Assembly (NCBI GenBank): GCA_963931865.1
Contig: OZ007515.1
Span: 3,695,192 to 3,759,191 of the forward strand
DNA: 64,000 nt
From: Axinella damicornis
Lineage: Eukaryota; Porifera; Demospongiae; Axinellida; Axinellidae
Direction of reading: 5' to 3'
The translations under genes and the position numbers were made by a program. The notes beneath the pieces were generated by a model. It was not told where the DNA came from and did no database searches. It was given only the letters and a program-made list of their open reading frames with translations. Each line of letters begins with the position of its first letter. Within the stretch, counting starts at the first letter, position 1. Below, in pieces: positions 1 through 11,452 of the stretch.

Positions 1-594
1 TGTGCTCTAGAAACAGTTCTGTCGAGTAAACAATTTGCTTGTATATATTATAGCCACACATATACTGTGGTGAACTAATACAATGTGATTGCTCAGCATT
101 ATGGCACATAATTGGACTATGTCACTCCCTTTGCTTGTAATGTCTCACAGTGAAGGAGTTTTGAAGATGATGAGGGTGAGGGAGGGGAGTATACATGTAG
201 AGTACATGAGAGTGAGGGTGATGGAGGGAGTATGTGGGGGTGACTGACGGAGGGGGGAGTATGGCTGGAGTATGTGGAGGTGGGTGTGGCATCTAAGTTA
301 TGGTCTGTGTTTGGAGCCGAGTTCTAGTTCAGAATGACACAGCATCGTAAATAATAATGCAGATAAATGGGATCAGTGATTTCACACAAATTAATACATG
401 ATCCTGATCCTGGGAATTGACAATAGTAAACGGCATACCTTGTAAATTGAGGAGCAGTTTTACTAATTGATAACTTAGCCTTGTTTCTAAGCAGTGTTGT
501 AATCAGAGTGTGTGGGTGGGCGAGGCATTTTACATGGGTGTGGCATTGTACATGGGCGTGGTGTATTGAGGGTGTGGTAGATTGGGGGTGCCTT
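1..594. other. Gene-free left edge
   Basis: No exon is recognised on either strand. The stretch holds GT/GGAG-rich imperfect repeats (about 160-290 and 500-590). It lies downstream of the minus-strand hydrolase gene. If that gene splices at its alternative donor (position 616), a further exon could lie here or beyond the edge, but none was found. Confidence 0.5.
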
Positions 595-3500
595 TTAATT
601 GTCTGAGGGGCTCACTGAGGGTTCTGGTGGTGCTCCACACTGGAATCCCATGGCGACAGCTCCCTGGGTCACTGTGCTGTTGTCAGGGACCAGCTTAAAC
701 CCAAACAGCTTCTCTGTCACCTGCTGCCCATTTGGTAGGAGAAACTGGTCACGCACGTTGCTCTTGTACATCACCGCACCGGACGATCGCGCAACAGAGT
801 ATAACCCCTGGGGATATAATGAAAGAGCCAGTGCCGATCTGTGACAGGTTGGAGCATAGTATGTTGATGCATTACACTTATACCACTGGTAGCTTACCAG
901 TCAACTGCACTCCATATTACTGGAGTACAATGGTTTTGTCAGCTAGTAAAACTACTATGCTCAAAGAGAGTTACCCATGGCCAAGAGTATTGGTGTAGTC
1001 TACATGTATTAGTCCTCATACACTTCTAATGTGCTGTTTCATTTCACACCAATGAAACTCAGCAACAGAATTTCCTGGCTCATTCCCAGGCCACAGTTCC
1101 CACCTCCATGCTTTGTGGTCTGGCTTTGGTTGTATGAGTGAACCAAACATTATAGTTTAGTTTTATACTTTGATTCATCAAAAGGCCATACTAAAAGGGT
1201 ACTAGAATAATTTTTGCTAGTTACTAAACTAAAACCCTTTTAGTTAGGCCTTTTTCCATTTTAGTTAACCAATAACTAAAAGCTTCCGAAGGAGCACAAC
1301 TATAACTAAATCATTCCGCATAATCCGCTACAACTAAACTAGTACTCGGATATAGCAATATTAGCTAGTGGGAATGTATATGGGAGAATTGTTACAACAT
1401 GGCCACTGGGTTGTACGCCCTCAATGATGTGCATGCAGCCACCTGTAGCGATGATGGCAGCTAGGTGTACCCATTAAGTCATCCTATCAAAACAATGGCC
1501 CATGTAGGGATCAAATTAACAGTTCCTGGAAGCGAGGAATATAACAGTTGACCTGGATGACTACATATAACCATGAGGATGACTTCACCACTTGTTAACA
1601 GATGACAGGGAACACAGTTTATCAGATGACAGGAAAGACAGTTCATAGAGCTAAACTGGCTCTGTACTCTGTGACCTTTGGCCCCAGTGTAAAATAGCAG
1701 TGCTGCATACATGTCTACCACACAATGTTGCCTAGCAACACATGTTCTGTGGTGTATGTTTAATTGCCATACATAACAGCCATGAATGAAGTCATGTAAC
1801 TGAGAATGCTCGCTGAATCCTGCCATTCACAGAACTGTTGTTTGTGATTAATTAGCGGAGGTCCAGCTGCTTCTAAAGAAGTTAGGAAGTATCATAATCA
1901 TTTGCACCACATCTATAATATGTGTATAGGTATGTAACATATTGCTCATATTGCTCATGTTTCGTGAGCAACATTAATTATCCTTGGTTGTAGGCACTTG
2001 GAGCATAATAATGATGTGGGCCGTCTAGAATACACCTTACCAGCAAATTGACTTGTGCATCTCCCAAAGCATAATGATAGAGCACCTGTGTATGTGTGTG
2101 TGTGTGTGGTGTGTGGCGTGTGTGTGTGTGCATGGTGTGTGTGTGAGTGTGTGTGTACGCACAATGTGTGTGGTGTGTGTGCATGTGGTGTATTGTGTGG
2201 TGTGTGTACATGTGTTGTATGTGTATGCATGTGCATGTGTGTGTGTGTGGGTGGTTGCAATAGATATCCAGTGAATGCTATTTCAACACAACCCAACAGG
2301 ACAAATTTAATTGTGGATAAAATGTACAAGTGGGTTGCCATCATGCGAACATAAAAGGTGGTGAAAATAAATGATTGTGTGCTCTACAGCATATAAAAAG
2401 TGCAAACTGTACATCGTATGCGATGACAGCTGACTCACTCTGTGTGTGGGTGTTCCAGGGAGGGGGTTTTGTGTGATGGAGGACATGTAAGCATTAGGTT
2501 CCATCCTTTGTGTGTGTGTGTGTTGTGGGGGGGGGGGGGGGGCTAATTGCCTTGACCATGCATGTACCAGATCATGCTAATAAATGTGCCACTCCCCTTA
2601 CCTTGACCAGATCATGTTAACGAATGTGCCACTCCCCCTCACCTCGACCAGATCATGTTAACGAATGTGCCACTCCCCCTCACCTCGACCAGATCATGTT
2701 AACAAATGTGCCACTCCCCCTTACCTTGACCAGATCATGTTGGCAAGTGCAATGGTATAGATGTAGTTCACTGGGTCAGGATAGAGAGCACGTAATATCA
2801 CCTCAAACCTGTAGGAGGGTGGAATCCTCTGGTCATTGACAATGTAGGATGGGGGAGAGATTGAGTAAAGAAGTGCAGGGAAGGGGATACTAGTGTAACA
2901 TATTGGCTTGCTGTGTGAGAGGTCACCACGGTCACAGCAAGCCAATACATTATCAACTCTCACACAGGAAGCTGATACATTAATTACACACACGAATCGA
3001 GTGAACTGAGTGCATGAACTCGCACACAGGAAGTCAATACGTTACACATGTAATGAGGTCTCACACAGCAAGCCAATACAATACACGTCACACACACAGA
3101 GTGCATGAACTGTGTATGTAATATACCATCTTTGATCACACAGCAAGCTAATACGTTGCACACACGGAGTGAACTCTCACACAGCAAGCCAAATGACGCA
3201 CACACGGAGTGAACTCTCACACAGGAAGCCAATACACAGCTAGACACACACGGAGTGAACTCTCATGCAGCAAGCCAATACACAGACACACACGGAGTGA
3301 ACTCTCACACATCATTGCACATACGGAGTGAAGTCGGAACTTCGTGGTAGCAGAATGCCATACGGTCCTCCTGCCACGCCCAGCACACCTGCAATAATTA
3401 GACGGTGAGACAGCTATAGCTAGCTGTAAAGTTGTACGATGAAAGTGGATCTAGTAAGGGATCAAACTCTTTACCAATTGAAAAGAACCCCACAAATGAT

Positions 3501-6500
3501 CCTATGGGACAGCATGACAGTAAAAACTGTCGTAGCCACACCTAGAATGTGTTGTTCGCACTGCAACCCGTGTTTCAACAGCCGCTTTGACCATGACTTA
3601 CAATCACGTACTGTTTGAGCGGCTTTGACTGTTGACCGGCTATGGTCGCAGCTTTGTTATACTAGTCTATGGGTGTGACCTCTCCCATTGGTTGGCAAAG
3701 GTTTAACTCAAAACTTCACCTCTTATACTGAACTCTATTTCCTAGGATTAAGCTGTGTGTACATTCTTTGGGTACAGGCATGTGCCAGATCAAGAGCTAA
3801 CTGACTTCTCAGAAAGGATATGCATTTATGGTCTGACTATCATGAATTCTAACTACGAGTATGTAATGAATGGCATGCCTGCACAACTCCGACACAAGGT
3901 ATTCGGATGTATGGAGGCATACTTATGTTTGTTTCAGAACCTCAAGCCATGCATGCAATATCTTGTTACTGACCAGTGGCACCAATTAGTGGTTTCTGTT
4001 TATTGTGCATGTGACCATCTCTAGAAGCCACATCTGCATCAGCTTTTCGGCCCACCAGCTCCACCTCCAGTCCGCCTCCATCCCACCAGCCCCTCCCCCA
4101 GCCTCTGTTCCCACCAGCCCCACCTCAAACCTCTGTTCCCACCAGCCCCACCCCCAGCCTCTGTTCCCACCAGCCCCACCTCCAACCTCTGTTCCCACCA
4201 GCCCCACCTCCAGCCTCTGTCCCCACCAGCCCCACCTCAAACCTCTGTTCCCACCAGCCCCACCTCAAACCTCTGTTCCCACCAGTTCCACCTCAAACCT
4301 CTGTCCCCACCAGCCCCACCTCCAGCCTCTGTCCCCACCAGCCCCACCCCCAGCTTCCGTCCCCACAAGCCCCACCTCCAACCCCTGTTCCCCCATCCCC
4401 ACCAGCCTGACCCAGTCCCAGCTTGTGGCAAGCCTTCAGTTACTGCATGGTGTGTATTCAACAGGCTACATTTTGACAACAGGATATACATGCATGTAGT
4501 ACACATGTGTACATCAGAGTGAGTGGGGCATATATACTGGAAGTGTTTGTGTTCGATAACAGAACATCTGCATTAACAAATCACTGATGACAGCTGGGTA
4601 CATACATAAATGGTGACCACTGGGTAACCTCATTCCCAGTCCTTCGTTTTGGGGGTTACAGTACACACAGTGTGCGTCTTACTTTAAACACATATGGGAT
4701 ATAATTTATAACAGATAATTATAGGACGGCGTATTCATACCTGACAGTATATAAACTCCCTTGTCCTTGGGCTGATGCCCTCAGGACTTGGGAGTTTAAT
4801 GCATTCACTGTCATGCTATATCTGTTACACACCACCACAACTAACATACTAGTAGACGATCAGGGCACCTGCCTGATGAGGGAAGCTCCTATCAGCCATT
4901 TGCAAGGATTCAGCCTCCTAGGTGGCATTGCTGTAGCCCACAGTGTGCTACATCCTTAGTAGCTGGGTTATTCCCAAGAGGCTGGGAACACACACCCTTA
5001 GTAACTTCGTTCCTGGAAACGAAGCTACACCCTTTGTAAATTGGGGTGCAGGTAGTTTATAAGTTCATTTGCAAGGATTCAGCTATTAAGGTGGCATTGC
5101 TGTAGCCCATAGTGTGGGATACACCCTTAATTATTATATAGTAGCCTGTTCCTGGAATGAAGCTGTAAGTTGGAGTGCAGGTAGTTTGTAAGTTGATTCC
5201 GGAACTCAATATTTATACCTTGCCAGCTGAATGCCAGACACAGACTTGCATGGGTAGTAGACTGATGTACATGGGTTACTGTATTCACATTGTGGGTTAA
5301 TTACTACAGTTACAGACTGGTGTGGTTACTATGGTTACAGACTGGTGTGACCTACTATGTTGAGTGTCTATACTAACTGGAATGACAAGATAACATCTGT
5401 TCATTATGTTCATGAAGTCACATGCAGTTTTTCAAGAATCACAGTCTCAGACAGTAGTTTTTGGAGAATTACCTACAGGAGTACTCTTTGTTCAGTTGTA
5501 TCGAAGATCATTTGTCTGTAAACTTTGAAATTCCTCATGTACGTGTACATACACTATGAACTGTACAGTGTACCTGCAAAAACACTACTGTAACACCTAC
5601 ACTATGGACTGTGCCTGTAACCTATGGAAACCCATGTGATAAAACACTACTTGAAACTATGGAAACTATAATTATACTATTGACTGTGCCTGTGTGTTTG
5701 CTTGAACATTAAATTTGATCATAATAGGTACTGACGAAACACTATTTGAAACACCTGTGGAAACACTCTACTAGGTATATAGTAGCTTATAATACTACGG
5801 ACTGTGCCTGCATGGAATCACAAACACGCACTACTTGAATACCTGTAAACTACTGAAACACCTGAACACAACCAGTAAACTATACCAAACAAAACTCCTG
5901 TAAACTATTGAAACACCTGTAAACTATGGAAACACTTGTAAACTGGAAATACCTGTACTGTTCACCTACACACTACCTGCTTACAGTTTCTGAGAACGTG
6001 GCATGCTTAGTGTAATGCACGCCTGTACTATGGCAACCACTCATCTGCCACACAGTACAGCATACAAAATCTGGTGGGATGAAGTATGGCCTGCTCTTCT
6101 GACCGCTTGTTCTCAAGGCTATATAATTATTATATATGTAGTCAATCACACACTGAGACATGGCCGGCTGTGACTAATTATGCCAGCAGCCTCATTCCAA
6201 GGCACCCAGGCCTGGGAACGAGGCTAGTACATTTAATCATTACATTCCGGGTAGGGGAAAATTGCTCCGTGTAAATGGTGATGTTAGACTACTTATGTGG
6301 GAAAGGTATACAAAATGTCTATACTGCCGTGATGGTCGTTGCATGTGCACTGAAAATGTGGCATTCAGAATTAATAGCAGGCAGAGATTTTACTTAATGT
6401 TTGCTTGAACATTTGAATTTGGTACTGGTCGAGAGCATACAACTAGTGTTTGGACAGTCTTGAACTGTGTAGCCGTAAATACACCACCTACGCAAATACA

Positions 6501-9500
6501 CCACCTACGTAAATCTACCACCTACGTAAATACACCACCTACTAAATACACCACCTACATAAATACACCACCATAAGCTGTGCATTTTCCAGGAATCTTT
6601 CAGTGGGTACTGGGTACCCTATTACCTGTGCCAACATCACCACCACACAGCAAAGGAGATGAATGGTATTGTATATGAATGATGTCATGATACATCATGA
6701 AATCACACCCATGATATCAACATGAAATCACATCAGAGAAGACAAAATCCACATGATATCATGTGTTGACTAACCTCTGGTGACATCAGTGGTTGCTGCC
6801 ATGTACACTTCCCCCATGACCCCTCCCTGGGAGTTGCCATAGTAACTCGCCAGCTCAGGGTCAATGACTTCCTTCCCTTGAAATACTAGATGAGGATCCG
6901 TGGCAAGACCTCCCTGTACATACACAAGTCCATGCAAGAATGTAGGTTAGGCAGGGAAAGTATTTTAGCCTTCAGGGCCTCTAGGGGCTTACTATAAAGA
7001 CATGTATGGACTAATGGAGCAGTACATATCATATGACATACCTTTCAACAAGCTACTCGTGTGAGCATTAGTACAAAAGTAGGTTATGAGATCCTGAAGA
7101 CAAAAAAAGGTGTTATGGAACTCACCTTGAGCAACCTCATGAGAAGCAGGGCATTGAGCATTCCCTGTGTAAGCCTCTCAGGAATTATGCCAAAGTCTCC
7201 GATGTCCGTGGCTATCATATATGTAACTGCTGGTTCATCGTACTCCGCCATGCCCCACCAGTCGCATGCAGCTAGCACGTAGCCATACTCGTCTGCCTGG
7301 GATTGCAGGTAGCCGGATTCTACCTCTGTCTGTGAGGAGGAGTAGAGTGGTGGATGGGAAGTGTAAGAGATGGAGAGAGATTATATTTGTGTGAGGTGTG
7401 CATGGTCGAGTGTGTACATGTGTGTGTACATGGTTGTGCTTGCACGTGTGTTTGTGCCTATATAATATATACCATAATATCACACTAATCACTGTACATA
7501 GTTACCACTAATCTAATTACTCCATGGTGACAGATACCATTGTCATAGTTACCTGGCTGCCAAAGAGACCATGCCCATACTGCAGTATTCTTGCAGGTGA
7601 GTTGGTGCCATTGGCGACACTCTTGGGCACCAGCACCTACGGACATACAGATCAGGAGGTATGTACGACATTGATCACATGGGACGATATTTTAATCCAA
7701 TTGGCCATCTTGGACTGAACTTTTCCGCTAGATATACCGGTATAGCCTGTAGCTGCTGCAAGTGACTGAGATAAAACCGGTAGTGCAATGCATGGCTGAA
7801 CCGATGTTGAAACTGGTTTTCAGAAACTCGTAATACAATAGACCACTCTACAAAGGATGGCTAAATAATTGGGTTTCCATATACAGTTTGAACCTCCGAA
7901 AAGAGGACAACCTCTCTACAAAGGACAAAAACTCCTGAATTTATATGGTGTCCTGATTATGTTGGTACACACTGCAGTGTAGTGGCCTCTTTCTGTGAGG
8001 ATGGAGGAGTAACATATCGCTCACGTCTTACAGTGAATTGGGCTTCGGCATCTCCCTGGTAGATTGGCAGGCCAGAGGTCTTGTCAATGACCAGGTGGGC
8101 TCCAGGGAGAGGAGAGGTGAGGTAGAGAGGGATGGACATTGTGCCCTGGAGGTGCCTGTGCATGTGTGGGTAGGGTCAGTGTTAATGTATGGGTAGCCTC
8201 GTTCCCAGGCCATTACGAGCCTGGGAACGAGGCTAGCGTGTGGGTTGACTGGATTATGAAAACTTGTCCGAGATACATGTACTATATGCATGAAGTCTAC
8301 ACAGCCACAAATGGACCTTGCCGTGGTACGGATTACATAAATGGCTGAACAGAATGGTCGTAGCCGATTTCAGTCTGATTTTGTGCTTGATCCATGCTCT
8401 GTATTTTATACCTGTATATGTGCTCACTGTAGTTGTCATCAACCTGATCGATGGAGTACTTGGGGCCTTCTTTTCCAACCCTCTCAAATGCATCATCCCG
8501 AACAAAGAGGAGTCTTTGAGGGAGGGAGGGAAGGAGGGAGGGAGAGAGGGAGGGAGGGAAGGAGGGAGGGAGGGAGAGAGGGAGGGAGGGGGGAGGGAGG
8601 GAGGGAGGGAGGGGAGGGAGGGAGGGGATGGAGGGGAGAGGTAACGTGAAGGAATTGGTATGAAGGAAGGGAGAAGGTGGTCTATAATGTTCACTTGTCC
8701 GATTGTTAACCTATACACTGAAGGTTAAGTCATCTGCTGGCTATTCCTACCTCTTTGTCAGACTCTCCAAACTAGCCGTTGTAAAGTCCCAAGCAAGCTG
8801 TAGAGATTCCCGCTGCACACCTACACACATGCACAATCATTGTTATTACAAAGGGACTATCAAAATTCTCACGTAAGTGCATAGACATTCAGTAGTGATG
8901 GTGAGTCTGAAAAAATCGCAACCCGCAAACAGCTAACGGCATGTGATGTCAGGAGCGAGCCATAGGCTAGCTGGCCGCCAACGAAGTGACCTGAGAATCA
9001 GAAGGAGGTTAACTGTATAGTACGAATCAGAGTCTATCTACTGAGACATCATTCTGAAAAGTGAGTTTGTCCTATCTGTTGCAAGTGAATTTACCAGCAG
9101 ACTGAGCAGTGTTGCCATGGGGACGAATTCCGAGAATCGTTAATAGCTCTGGAAGTTAAAAAGCTAAAAGTAATACCCGCCAAATCCACAATTCGCTAAA
9201 ATCAAATAATAGTGTCCCATTACCTAGGCAACATAACTATAGGAATGTCAATTGCTGACACGCTGCATGCTGCAGTAACGGGATAACTACTTACCAGCAC
9301 TTTCTAGTCTTTCAAAGAGGACTCCGTATTCCTTTCTCCTGTACTCTACATCTGGGTCGCTACTGGTAACATTATCTCTACGGTCACAATAAACACATTG
9401 CTCAGTAATTAAAAATTACACAAGGAAATGTGATAGGATAGCTAAGACATAATTTCTAGAAATGCATTTCCAAACAGAGGCCATAGGAGTGCCTTGTTAC

Positions 9501-10857
9501 TTGGAATGTTTGGAGCTCCAAGAACCACATGCATGAACAGTATCAAGCTACATAGTCATCAAATGTTACAAAGTAGGCAATCATGGTAATTGATCATAGG
9601 AAGTCAGCTGCATGTTGGTATGACATCTCTGCTCACTGTCCACTGCAGACTTTCTATAGTGAAGTGCAAACGTACCTACGCACTGTCACCCAGAAGGGTG
9701 AATCAAGAGCGCATAAGTAGACCGCTCCCTGGGGGTGCGGTCAATTTATGCACTCTTGGGTGGATCTCTTCAAGGATGGGACCCTGTCACCCTAAGTAGA
9801 GTATTGATGCTAACCTGGGAGTTGACTGAGGATCGGCACTGACCTAACCAGAGAGGATCAGCACTGTCGACCTGAGACGTGAGGATTCTAACCTGAGAAT
9901 TCTAGCCTGAGAGCTGAGGGTTGACACTGACCTGAGAATGGATGCTAACCTGAGAGCAACGAAGGCTTCAGAGGGTTCGACCAGCTCTCTTTTGTCATTT
10001 CTTAGCTGCCGCAGGGCCACGACATACTGGCTGTTGTCTCTCAGGCGCTGGGTAGGCCAGATCATCAGTGCACGCTGAGGGAGCTGTAATCATGCATGTG
10101 TGTGTGTATGTGCATGCATTATATGTATTCCCACTGTATATAGCATGTTTTCAGTATAGCTATTGCACTTACGTTCAAAGCTGTGTCCAGTTCTGCAAAG
10201 TGTGGATGCTTCTCTCCTAGAAGACCAAAAAGAGTGCCAAATTTCAGCACCATCACTACCCTGAAAGTCATTTGGGCATCATCAATCCCCTGATTGGGAT
10301 GCTGGCTATAAGAAGGCCAACAAGCCTGCAAATGCCGACCTAGTCGAAGGATTGCAAAGTTAACCTTTTTCCACGTCCAACAACACTGTGGGGCAGTCGT
10401 CCTCCAGAGATTGTTGTATATCCCAGTGAGGGGGGAGATTGGCGTCAGTGAGATTAGGGAAGTAGGCCAGGATCGAGGGGAACGGAGAGAAGCCATCTGG
10501 AGAACATGTGCATGTATTGTGTATGATTTAGCCCCGCCCACAACTCTGCAGGTACGCCCACAAATTTTGCAGGTACGCCCACGCGCACAAACGTTTACCT
10601 AGGGTGTTCCACTCTCCGGGGTCTGCAAAGCGGCCAAATACGTCTACGGGGAACGTATGCGTGGAGAAATTAACCTGTACTCCCGTTGGAGTACGCGAAC
10701 TAGGCGCAGTAAAGAAGGAGTTTGGGAAGGGAAGTTGGCAATACTCGGGCACCAGTGGGTCGCAGGGTCCTCTCGCGGCGCTCCTCCGGACCGTCACCAG
10801 CAGAGGAAGAATCAGCAATGCAGCTGCCCCACTGCGCAGTTTCTGATAAAGGAGCAT
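595..10857 (-). CDS. Secreted alpha/beta-hydrolase-fold protein resembling bacterial hypothetical lipases (16 exons)
   Basis: Exons in coding order: 10857-10599, 10496-10365, 10216-10173, 10083-9950, 9377-9295, 8820-8751, 8513-8412, 8155-8032, 7636-7553, 7323-7126, 6913-6775, 3388-3325, 2808-2725, 2505-2439, 2085-2041, 807-595. All junctions are GT-AG and phases close, giving 613 residues. The N-terminus is a hydrophobic signal peptide followed by CDPLVPEYCQLPFPNSFF. Hydrolase landmarks are YGHGLFGSQ (residues 336-344, oxyanion region), CDWWGM, the nucleophile elbow GNSQGG (Ser438), GVAGGPYGILLPRS and ALGDAQV (Asp537, candidate acid). From memory, this order matches secreted proteins of myxobacteria and marine invertebrates that have no assigned function; the substrate is unknown. 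No catalytic His is obvious. The last exon contains a good alternative donor at 616, so the true C-terminus may lie elsewhere. Intron 11 (3.4 kb) holds several repeats. Confidence 0.85.
2087..2260. repeat. (TG)n microsatellite next to an acceptor
   Basis: Interrupted TG repeat. Read on the coding strand of the hydrolase gene it is (CA)n and ends directly in the acceptor of the exon at 2085-2041. Confidence 0.95.
2528..2542. repeat. Poly-G run (poly-C on the coding strand)
   Basis: A G run followed on the coding strand by CA repeats and then the acceptor of the exon at 2505-2439. Confidence 0.9.
2560..2745. repeat. 41-bp tandem repeat carrying an exon 3' end and 5' splice site
   Basis: About four copies of a 41-bp unit. 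The copy at 2725-2745 is the real 3' end of exon 13 of the hydrolase gene plus its donor. The others repeat the exon tail and a GTGAGG or GTAAGG donor downstream in the intron. Confidence 0.85.
2885..3345. repeat. Degenerate tandem repeat overlapping a splice donor
   Basis: Roughly 35-45 bp imperfect units with the common core CACACGGAGTGAACTCTCAC and CACAGCAAGCCAATAC. On the coding strand the core reads TTCACTCC then GTGTGTGT, which resembles the 3' end and donor of exon 12 (TTCACTCC, GTATGT) at 3325. Confidence 0.75.
4075..4400. repeat. 28-bp minisatellite, about 12 copies
   Basis: Unit close to CCTCTGTTCCCACCAGCCCC plus ACCTCAAA, in intron 11 of the hydrolase gene. The Pro-rich open frame through it is a by-product: a 28-bp period changes frame each unit. 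Confidence 0.9.
4895..5195. repeat. Two-copy direct repeat in intron 11
   Basis: The block beginning ATTTGCAAGGATTCAGC, which includes GGTGGCATTGCTGTAGCCCA, occurs at about 4898 and again at about 5067 with small differences. No coding signal. Confidence 0.75.
6189..6226. repeat. Short palindromic element, GAGGCTA family
   Basis: Arms GCCTCATTCCAAGGC and GCCTGGGAACGAGGCTA around a very short loop. Confidence 0.75.
6478..6577. repeat. 17-bp tandem repeat (AAATACACCACCTACGT)
   Basis: About six near-identical units in intron 11 of the hydrolase gene. Confidence 0.85.
8194..8235. repeat. Short palindromic element, GAGGCTA family
   Basis: TAGCCTCGTTCCCAGGC and GCCTGGGAACGAGGCTA arms separated by a few bases; near-perfect hairpin. 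Confidence 0.9.
8519..8640. repeat. (GGGA)n tract next to an acceptor
   Basis: On the hydrolase coding strand this is (TCCC)n leading directly into the acceptor of the exon at 8513-8412. Confidence 0.95.
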
Positions 10858-11452
10858 GATTGTTCTGTTTAGCAGCCTTGGGGTCTGGGCACGAGACTAA
10901 CTATTACATGCCGGTGATCCCGTGATTGTGACAGAAATTACCTAACGATCGGGGTCTCCCCTCGACGCGACAGCTAGCTATATCTCGTACTGGTGATGTA
11001 ATAATTGCGTGCACTATTCTGCGAAAGAGGAAACCAGTATTCCAGGAAACTGGTTGATTACATTCATTTTAAGTTTGTACAGCACTTTTGTGGTATATAA
11101 GAATTACACAGGTCAACGGAGGAACTTTCTTCCAGTTTCACTCGCTGTGAAAGAAGTCTCGCTCTTTCTCCTGTTGGTCTCAAGACTAGCGTGTGTGGAA
11201 CTCCAGCGTGGTACGTTCAAGAAATTATACAAATTGCATGCACGAGGCTAGGCTACGTACAATATTATACATTTTATAAACACACAAAGTTATAGCTATT
11301 TATATCACACCAGTTCGTGTTCTACTATGTAGTCAACCTCTGACCCAGCACGGTTGACCATAGATAGTAAACTACGAAACGTAGTTTCGTGGTTTATTAT
11401 CTATGGGCTGACACGCTCAGAGGGAAATTATCAGTTCCAATAATTACCACAG
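10858..11452. promoter_or_regulatory. Divergent promoter interval: hydrolase (-) and PLC-gamma-array gene (+)
   Basis: A 595-bp spacer between two start codons facing away from each other, so it must carry both promoters if no upstream non-coding exons exist. The only strong structure seen is the palindrome at 11358-11406. No TATA box is called. Confidence 0.5.
11358..11406. repeat. 49-bp inverted repeat
   Basis: CCATAGATAGTAAAC and its near-complement GTTTATTATCTATGG flank CGAAAC GTA GTTTCG. The arms pair with few mismatches around a 3-base loop. It lies about 50-95 bp upstream of the ATG at 11453. Confidence 0.85.

Noticed and set aside
2055..2354. Open frames of alternating Val/Cys or His/Thr over (TG)n and (CA)n tracts (also at 13533-13903, 30656-31087, 31339-31756)
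   Set aside because: They follow the dinucleotide repeat in several frames and both strands and have no family similarity; they are repeat artefacts inside introns.
3755..4024. 89-aa plus-strand frame in hydrolase intron 11
   Set aside because: No recognisable motif, no conserved start context, and it runs into the minisatellite.
4005..4506. 164-aa Pro-rich frame over the 28-bp minisatellite
   Set aside because: Codon frame changes each unit and the reverse strand is equally open; it lies inside the hydrolase intron.
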